DNA of 64,000 bases, from assembly GCA_022393335.1 (NCBI GenBank), contig JAJEKB010020583.1, forward strand, positions 231,958 to 295,957, written 5' to 3'. The notes beneath the pieces are model-generated. The model was not told the DNA's origin. It saw only the letters and a program-made list of their open reading frames with translations, and did not search any database. Source of the DNA: Macrotrachela quadricornifera. Its lineage: Eukaryota > Rotifera > Eurotatoria > Philodinida > Philodinidae. Positions 56,241 to 64,000 of this stretch are shown here, in pieces. The position numbers were made by a program, and so were the translations under genes. Position 1 is the first letter of the stretch. Every line of letters begins with the position of its first letter.

Positions 56241-58532
56241 TCATGTCAATGAACTTTCACAGTCACTATTCGAATATTGAATGATAGCATCAATGATGAT
56301 AGCATATGCAGTAACAGTGATCATTGGAAAAGGTATAGCCGGCATACCCTTTTCAAAATATTTAATCATTAAAGTAGTGCATAGATCACCGATTTGTACA
56401 AAAATTATGCAACCGAATGCTATGAAGACTCTTGTTGTAATTGACATATTGGCAGGTATAACCATTAATAATAAAAGATCAAAAATAAAAAAGTCATACA
56501 ACCCAATAGCTGGAAAATATATATCGTCATTTTCTAGATCGTCGAAGTCGATTTCATTGATATCGTACATGCAATATAAGTCGAATGGAAGTGTTGGATA
56601 ATTAAATGATACCGCGTCCAAGTATGATTTTGTTACTAGATTACTCATATACTGCTTTGGATGCAAACATTGGACACTATTTTAATAAAAAAACGAGAAA
56701 ATAAAAAAATCTAGTTTACACGAATAAATAAGAAGTGATATCCACTATACGAAATTGATAGACAACAGATTAGTACATCGATCACTGCTACAATCAAAAA
56801 CGCTAACACTTATGGTCTGAATAAGCAAGTAAAAGCATAGATTAATCTATGCAATAGATGCCAATCTAAAGTATTTAGTATCTCTAATAAGAAGATCGCC
56901 AAATCGAGAAGTATTATTTCAGCAAAAATTTTTTTGTGAGTTTTATTTCTTTCCTAAATATATGTATATGTCGGGGATAAATTTGAAATTTTATTTTCAT
57001 GAACTGTAAAACTGTGAAAAAGAGCAACATTAAGAATATTAGTAGAGTCACGAATGATCGTGAGGAAGATGGACAGATCTGAATGTGAGTGAGGAAGACT
57101 GAATACGGATCTTGAGGTTGAAAGTGAAATTAGAATGATTAATCACGTAAAACTATAGTCTTACCCAAAAATTCACCCTTACTGAGAACTCCTTTATTCG
57201 TGTCTTTGGTATTATTATTTTTAGTTTTATAATTCATCATAATAAAATTCTAACTTTGGCTGGTCAAAATTAGAATTCCAATTCTGTCCAGACAATTTTT
57301 AATGTCATCCTCAACATATACTCATTCCAACAGGGTTAATATCAATCGAGAAATTTTATTGTATCTTATTTCTTTCTACTCAATTTTCATCGATAATGAC
57401 AAACATGACAACTATATTTACTGAAAAAGTCTTGCATTATACTACAGAAAAAAATGTCTACAATTGTTACAGGACAGGACAGGTCCAAGGTTATGAAAAA
57501 TATTACGAGAATGGCAAGATCAGATTACGAAAATTTTTACAAAACAGATTAGAAGTTGCAAAAATGTTGCACCCTGTACGTCTCTAGGCTTGACTATAAT
57601 CCTTTCGATGCTTACCGATTTATTTAATATGCAAAGCCAATGAGAACTTTGAATCATTATAAAGTAACCTACATCATATTGGCTAGAGAAACCTGCATTT
57701 TAGAATATATATATTACGAGAATACATGAGCGCTTCTATAAACAATGCAGATGTCATTACGCATCAACTGATCAGTTATTTCTTAAATGATTACTAACAG
57801 GAGAGTTTGTGTATATTTGCTTCGGAACGCTGATCTGAGATGAATGTTCAATTTTTAAAGAAAAACCATTTATACGAACGCACATATCAAGAATAGCCGT
57901 TATCCAAATTAAAACACAATTTAACCATGTGGGTAAATATCGTAATACAATATCATGTACCAAGAATGCCAAAACTGCTACATATAAGCAAGATGCTTTT
58001 TGATGAAGCATGAAAGAAAAATACGGTAGATCTTGATTAACTGATTTGTATATAAAACAGGCAATTTGCCAAACAGACAAATAGACAGTGAATATGTCAA
58101 TATGATACCATATATATATCATATCGCAGTAACGAGCCACAAGCCATGTAGTCATGATCGTCAATATTGAGATAACACTGATTTTCTGTAGTTGTTGAGG
58201 ACAACACAGCAATAAGATGCCTAAACAAAATATAAATTTACCTGCCAGCAACATGTTTTCTATATCATCGTAGATAATATTAGAGTAGCACGGCCGATGA
58301 TCTTAATAAAGCACATAATAGGATAGAAATAGTTAATAGACGATGAATACATACCGAACGAATGATGCCACCAACAACGTAGCATTAATGACTGATCTCG
58401 TATCGAGTCGACAAAAAAACACTGAAATAAGGAACCACTCGCTCTGGTGTCTTTCAGAACACAGTGTAACGTAAATGTGATGATCATACTTAAACTACTG
58501 CCGATAAATTTGTACAGTTTGATTTCTATCAT
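56241..58532 (-). CDS. Divergent presenilin-like intramembrane aspartyl protease
   Basis: Presenilins are the catalytic subunit of gamma-secretase and cut substrates inside membranes. Exon 1 (58532-58355) and exon 2 (58301-57799) join by a 53-bp intron (GTATGT..TTAAG, phase 1) to 227 codons. Exon 2 shows presenilin features: SVWQIACFIYKSV for the IWNFGVVG helix, then VLRYLPTWLNCVLIWITAILD with Asp198 in place of the YD motif. The last exon (from about 56652 to the stop at 56241) has AIGLYDFFIF, where presenilins have GLGDF, then EKGMPAIPFPMI for KALPALPISI and a final hydrophobic segment. Both catalytic Asp are kept, but GxGD is GLYD and PALP is PAIP. The exon 2-3 junction is uncertain (CCT then GTTAGT donor; acceptor perhaps at 56653), and an exon could be missing. 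Divergence suggests altered substrate choice, or decay. Confidence 0.75.
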
Positions 58533-58539
58533 AAACTCA

Positions 58540-59815
58540 AGTTTTGCAATAACTATATATAAGGCAAATATTATTGTATATTTTTGTGACTATTTGGCTA
58601 ATATCAATGTTGAAAAGTGTCAATGAGGGTGAGGGTGTACTTTAGACGTTTTTTTTTTTCATTCTAATGAAGGTCATCACCTCTCTTGCTTTATATATAG
58701 TTCAATACAGAACGTTAAAAAAAAATTATAATTGTAGTCGTCTGATTGGTTATAGTGAAATTTTTTTCCTTTATCTATGATATGGATAGAGAAATGACGT
58801 CAGTATTTTCTTGTCTGACATGATGCACGTAAAAGGAAAGAGAACAATCATGACTAGTCGAATAGGCAGCAGTTGGACAAATAACACACAAATTGAATTA
58901 AAAAAAGTCAGATATAGAATCATCGCACACTATCAGAACAGTGACGACACACTACAAACAAAATAGATAAACATTACATCGGCATGGAAAACGAACATGG
59001 TCGAAAAGTAAAATAGGAAAAGATCAATGCCATATGTAGAATTTATTTAAATTTTTATAAAAAATATAAAGTTTAAAACAGTATAAATATTTTATATTTT
59101 TATCAACAAACAAAATTATTATTATTTTCCGAAAGTTTTTTTTTTGTAATATTATTTATACATGGAAAAACTGATTTTTTGGTTTTTTTCTCGCATATCT
59201 CATCACTTCTTGAAATCCTTATCCAACTCAAAAGTTATTGTGACATCCTTACTCTTGGGCATTATGTCTACAAGCTGACAAAATTTGAGGATATTCCACA
59301 GTGGGTACCCTCCTCCTTAAAATTTTAATATGAAAAATTCATTTCACAGTCTTTAGCAACTTAGTCAAAACACTATATACAGAAATACTGAACATAGAGC
59401 AGATCATATATTATGTTTAATTTTCTATCTAAGAAAAGAACAAAATATCTCTACATCGACTCATGCCTTATTTTGAAATAATTACCTGAAAAGAGAGGAA
59501 CGAGAAGAAAAAGTATCGAACATCACCATATTATTGACAAGATTGTAAGCAAAATATTTCACACATGGCAATATACATAATTTTTTTTCTACACGGTAAA
59601 GATTGTGTTTGTGACATTTTTTTTCTCCTTTTCATTGCAAGTTTTTGCGTTACGTGATACTTTTAACACCAACAAATCAAACAATATTACAATCATTTTT
59701 CAAATACGCAGTAAAATGAAAACATTGGAAAAGCAAGGACATTAAATTTGACGAAGTATTATTGATGTTAGACGTATCCAAAGAGGTGAATAGATGCAAT
59801 GATTGACATTTGTTT
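58540..59815. other. Intergenic stretch
   Basis: AT-rich, with a GAGGGTGAGGGTG simple run at 58625-58637. No gene recognised. Confidence 0.4.
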
Positions 59816-59831
59816 TTTTTTATTGTAGAAC

Positions 59832-60355
59832 ATGGCGCAAATGAAGTCAGCGATCACAAGTGATGTTTCGATGGAGAATATATCTCTTATAAGTCTACCT
59901 CCTGAACTAATTTATCGTATATTGGACAATTGTAATATCCACACACTTATTACATGCGTTCGCCATGTCTGCAAAACACTTTGTGCTCTTGTTAACCCTT
60001 TGAGGACGGGTGGTCCATTTTTGGACCACCTATTTTTCAGTAAAGAAAATGTTTGTTCTACATTAAACTGTTATAATGTTTAAGGTAAATAGGTCGCCCA
60101 CCTGCCATCTCATGGAGGTGCTTTCCCTCTTTCTTTCTGTCATATAGATCCTTCTCAGATCTCTTCCTTTCTTTCTGCTGCTATATTCTGATGCATAATT
60201 TCTCTCTCTTCTCTTGATGTATTATTATGAAGTTTTTATTTGATTGTTTCGAGCCAAACATAACAGATCGATTGAAGAACCATTTTTCGATTGAAAAAAA
60301 TTCCGTCCTCAAAGGGTTATACAGATACGAATGTGTTAAAGTACCATTTTTAAAG
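59832..60355 (+). pseudogene. F-box gene fragment split by a MITE
   Basis: The frame opens at 59832 after a TTTTTATTGTAG acceptor-like string. It encodes an F-box: ISLPPELIYRILDN, then LITCVRHVCKTLCALVN, closely similar in layout to the F-box of the 25-kb gene (LPPEILHHIFNNL ... RLVCKRFCEIIN). At TTAA, 59992-59995, a 321-bp piggyBac-type MITE enters, and the frame runs into the element and stops at 60083. Beyond the element, 60317 onward, one frame continues for a few codons (YRYECVKVPFLKVA) to a TAG at 60362-60364, loosely like the NEYNRYQ stretch after the F-box in the other gene. No LRR exons follow. Disabled copy. Confidence 0.7.
59996..60316. mobile_element. 321-bp piggyBac-type MITE
   Basis: Terminal inverted repeats CCCTTTGAGGACGG are identical over 14 bp at both ends. 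The target is TTAA (59992-59995) on the left and TTAT (60317-60320) on the right, so the right copy of the target has one change. A subterminal hairpin GGTGGTCC ... GGACCACC lies at 60009-60030. No transposase inside. A truncated sister copy is at 49506-49635, and a decayed piggyBac transposase tail at 16429-16560 shows that autonomous relatives existed in this genome. Confidence 0.9.
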
Positions 60356-60364
60356 GTAGCTTAG

Positions 60365-63300
60365 GGGTTTTTATTCGTTTTCGCAGTACTCCTTTACAAG
60401 TTATTTTGCGTTCGAAATTGTTGATACGTTTTAACGTGGTAATTTCACATCAAAAACTCGTTCTATCTGTTTGTTCCGTAACAAGTTTTAAGGTGTTCAA
60501 ATTTTACTCGTTATATCTTGTTTTTTAAACAGAATTTAACGCCTTCATATAGATATATTACCGCATGAACATTAAAATGCAGAGTTTTCATTTCGAAAAA
60601 ACAGGCTTGATTTAGTATTTTCTTAGCGCTTACAAAGACATTTATGTGTTAAATTGAATTTTGAACAAGATCCAGTGTGTTTATACTTCGAGAAAGGGTA
60701 TTAGAGGAATTTTTGTATATTTTTTTTTCGATATCTGAGCATACATCTGTGAAAGACATAAATTTGAAGACTTTGTATTATTTAATAGCAATGAGAAAAA
60801 AAAATAGAGATAGTAAATGTTTTATTCAGAAAAGGAAATATCTGAAACCCACATATAAAACGCAAATTTTTATCAACTCGATGTGCAACTTTTTTCGTGA
60901 TAAATTTAAATTTTAAAGAAACAGTCTCTTGTGGCATAAGCGTAGCATCAAATATAAATCATTAATAAATTCTATTCCATCTAGTTTAAAACATAATAAA
61001 TTGTGTGTGCGTATTGTTCTTCACGATAAATAGTATTAAGATACGCGAGCTAGTATGCATTTATAATGGATGTGACTCGGCCAGCATGAAGACCGCCATT
61101 TTGATTTTCGACAGTTGGAATGATGCCATTTCTTGGACGAAATAAAGATTGCCGGAGAACCGTTATTGCTTCTATTGTATACACAATGTATGGATTTTAC
61201 AATTACTCCTAATTAATGCAGAAGATATGGCAGATACTTTAAAAAAAAACCTGTATTCCAATAAGAAATAGAGTTGATAATGTTTACTCTTAATGAAATA
61301 TCCACTGGCACAATATTTTCGTGAAAAGTACAATATTTGACTCGTAGTATTTAATCGAAGGATAGTTATCTGTTAATATAATATTTATCGTCTTATCTAT
61401 TGTTTACAACTGAATATTTCATAAGACTACTAAATCCATTTAATATTGTCTAGTTCCATAATACTTTGTCACAAAATATGTTAAAAATTTGATTATATGC
61501 TTACAAAGACAATCGTACGTATCAGTCCTTTTCTGCCAAAAATCTTTGAGTTCAAAACGATTGTATCCATTTTATTTTTAATTTCGGTGATAAGTTGCGA
61601 AAAATATTTTAAAAAATAAAACGCATTTTTACACGGTTTACAGGGCTTTTCCCAAATTCGAACTTTCTATCGAAATGTTCAGTGCATTAAAAAACCTAGA
61701 TTGCAATACTTTTATTATCATTACATTCACAGTTTGAAAAGATAGTTTGGGGCAAACAAAGATCATTTTGATATGCTCAAGAGAAATTAACGTATCAAAA
61801 GGTTTTTTCTCAACAATTTCGCGTTTTAATTTTTTTTTCAGTTGATGCTCTCTCCATCTTTTGTTCATATTTTATAGATTCTCATTTAATCATCAGCTAT
61901 ATTTATTGTATTGAAGTGTTTTCTTTCGATATCCTCTTGCTTTTTCATAGCTTTTATCTATTATTCTTCTGATACGTTTTTCCAGAGTAAGTAATATTAT
62001 CATCTTTTCTTCAAGTGAACTTGAGATTAAGATGATCAGCAGACACATATTCTCAAATAATTTTTAACTAACCAACTGCCTCTTCTTTCTATAGGATTCA
62101 CTTAAAATCAAAATTAAACGTGTAGAAACGCGTTTAAAATATTAAATGCATTAAGTATTACGAATTCGAATCTAAAACAAGTAAAATCTGGTTTAAGGAT
62201 TTCAACGCGTTGCTAGCAGGATAAAATGTGCGGTTTTAACGATTTGGAACGCGTTTAATTTCCATGCGTTTCAACGCGCTATTTTCTTAATTTTTACTGG
62301 CTGAGTTGTGTCTATTTTCATTCGTGTATCTTGTTGATTTACTGAAGATGAAAAAACTATTTGTTATATTTTAATAAAAGTTTAATTATCAATTTTCGAC
62401 TACTACACAATTCTTTGACTCTCACTTGGATTCAAGTCACTCTACCATCGATCATCAATTACTTGGTAATGTAATAGTGACTACTATCCTCTACCGCCAA
62501 TTGTATGAAGTAACAATCTCATTCTTTTTGAAGATTTTTTGCTACGTATGTTTCAAAGACAAGTTCAAGGCAAATTAGCAGCTTTCAAACTTATATAACA
62601 AAAGCGTATCAAAACTCGACATTTCACTATGTTAATGCTCTCAACAGAAAAACTTATTGTGCTATTTCTTAAGTTTTATTCTGTATTTGTTGATTTTCCA
62701 TAAGTAAGTTGACTTTTAAGTAAATCAAAATTGGTCAGACAAATACATCTTTTTTATTTACATGAAATAGTACAACATATTGGATAAAGTGAAAAAAAAA
62801 TATATATATAAATTTGGAACTTTTACTTCTTGAGTAACCCCGATTATCTTTGGTTAATGTGCAAAGGTACGAAAATAATCAGAGTATCATTCCAAAATTT
62901 ACGATCAATTTACTACCAATCTTATCCCTTTATATACGTCGGCCAGTATTGATCGAGAGGTGAAGACTATCAAACAAAGCACTTAAATGGCTCAAAGTTT
63001 TTTGTTGATGACGTAAAATAAAACTTTCAAGGTACATCAAAAATATTTCTTAGGGCTTGAGAATTCAATATTTATAAAATCAAGGAAAATTGGCATTATA
63101 CAATTTGAAATAGTTCTAGACTTATTCTGATTTTCTTCTGGTCAAAATATTAGGTTAAAGTCGCTTTAGCTATTAGAAGCTTCTCCCATCGGTCTATTAA
63201 ACTGTGTAATATATCATTAAAATTAGATAACTTCTGATATATTTAACTGATGCATTCAAAATAGTATGCAAATGGGTTGGAAATGTTTTAGCCTTCTCAA

Positions 63301-64000
63301 GAGAAGAATTGGTTTATATGAATATGAATGAAATACTTTCATGCAGCTAAAAATTTCTTTGACAATACTCAGTCACTCTCTGGTAAAGTTTTTGGCTACA
63401 TATTTGAATATATTTTTACCAATTACTTAAAAACTTGTTTTGAAAATAGTTTATCAAATTCTTTATAAATTTAATATATTGAATACTAAATTTTTAAAGT
63501 GAACTTTTGAATTTTCTTTTTTTTTCAAGTAAAAACATAGCAAAAGCATTACTGAAGAAGTATGCAGGCTCATATGAGGTTACAGTTTAAAAAAAAATTA
63601 ATATGTAGAATGATGATCTCCTTTGACAAACACCTACGACTTATCTGGAATAACTATGTTATTGAACAAAACATTCTTATTGACATAGCATTTTCTTGAA
63701 AAAGCATTTGATTAACAATGTACTTCATCAATTAATTAAGATGAAATACAGATGATTATAACGTAACAAACTTGGTTTTATAAAAAAAAACAGATATATT
63801 CCGTACAACTTAAATATTAAACGTTAAGCTTAATTGACAAATGCAAATAAATAAATACAGCGAAATATATCGATAGAAAAAAAAAGTTTCTTTTCTCGTA
63901 TAGTGAACAGTTAAATTTTTTAACAATTCTTGTGTTCGACAAGTCTCGTTTGCAAACTTCTTCTATCTTTCATCTTTACATGTTTAACAGTTCGTTGCTA
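60365..64000. other. Gene-free end of window
   Basis: 3.6 kb of AT-rich sequence. Two minor frames of 76-79 codons (60677-60916 plus, 61638-61868 minus) are Lys- or Arg-rich without family features, so I leave them uncalled. The only structure seen is the ACGCGTTT-rich patch at 62090-62305. Confidence 0.45.
62090..62305. mobile_element. Possible decayed MITE with AACGCGTT words
   Basis: GAAACGCGTTTAAAATATTAAATGCATT near the left edge faces, in reverse complement, GTTGAAACGCATGG-AATTAAACGCGTT near the right. AACGCG-type words occur four times in 150 bp and hardly elsewhere in the window. Pairing is imperfect and the ends are not defined. Confidence 0.4.

Noticed and set aside
57396..57587. 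Short plus-strand frame with a MORN-like stretch (GYEKYYENGKIRLRKF) inside the presumed presenilin-like intron
   Set aside because: Only one weak repeat, no clear start context and no second repeat. It could be a remnant, but I cannot support a gene.
58260..58530. Reading the 58.3-58.5 kb frame to its own stop as a separate small gene
   Set aside because: A phase-matched 53-bp intron (58354-58302) joins it to the next frame and restores the presenilin-like helix order, which fits better.

Overview
The window reads as nuclear DNA of an AT-rich, intron-poor-to-short-intron animal genome, most likely a bdelloid rotifer (inference). The support is: introns mostly 45-75 bp with clear GT..AG ends; an F-box/LRR gene and an ADP-ribosyltransferase-TPR protein of types I associate with bdelloids; animal-type genes (alpha-carbonic anhydrase, Ly6, LicD/fukutin-like, presenilin-like); genes of families otherwise typical of bacteria, fungi or plants (OPT transporter, isopropylmalate-synthase-like enzyme, linalool dehydratase/isomerase-like protein); and many small DNA transposons. 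No rRNA, tRNA, CRISPR array or prokaryotic operon was seen.

Layout. 0-2 kb: one copy of a dispersed repeat, broken by a 333-bp hairpin element. 2-13.5 kb, all minus strand: a hypothetical membrane protein, a three-exon Ly6 protein, a cytosolic alpha-carbonic anhydrase, a secreted LinD-like protein and an ART-TPR protein. 13.5-19.3 kb: gene-poor, with two inverted-repeat elements, one copy of a second dispersed repeat and a decayed piggyBac transposase tail. 19.3-26 kb, minus strand: a small secreted Cys/His protein, then a 35-exon F-box/LRR gene in which almost every exon is exactly one 28-residue repeat. 26.1-30.1 kb: an entire hAT transposon with a perfect 8-bp target duplication, sitting just 5' of the F-box gene; its transposase carries one in-frame TAG. 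32-34 kb: a Cys-rich protein (+) and a LicD-like gene (-) broken by an in-frame TGA. 36.5-41.2 kb: a mariner remnant and a complete ten-exon OPT transporter. 41-47 kb: transposon debris, including a foldback element of about 1 kb inserted in a splice-site-bearing tandem repeat. 47.4-48.7 kb: intronless isopropylmalate-synthase-like gene. 48.7-52.2 kb: nested repeats (dispersed repeat, piggyBac-type end, inverted-repeat element with a 32-bp minisatellite). 52.3 kb: a two-TM protein. 53.5-54.2 kb: a second tandem array whose unit looks like a mini-exon plus intron. 56.2-58.5 kb: a divergent presenilin-like intramembrane protease with both catalytic aspartates but GLYD in place of GLGD. 59.8-60.4 kb: a second F-box gene cut by a 321-bp piggyBac-type MITE. 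From there to the end I see no convincing gene.

There is no operon-like logic. The genes act separately: CO2/pH chemistry, membrane peptide or metal uptake, acetyl-CoA condensation, ubiquitin-ligase substrate choice, protein ADP-ribosylation and intramembrane proteolysis. The strongest items for a second look are the one-repeat-per-exon LRR gene, the two arrays of splice-signal-bearing tandem units, the divergent presenilin, and the three candidate transferred genes.
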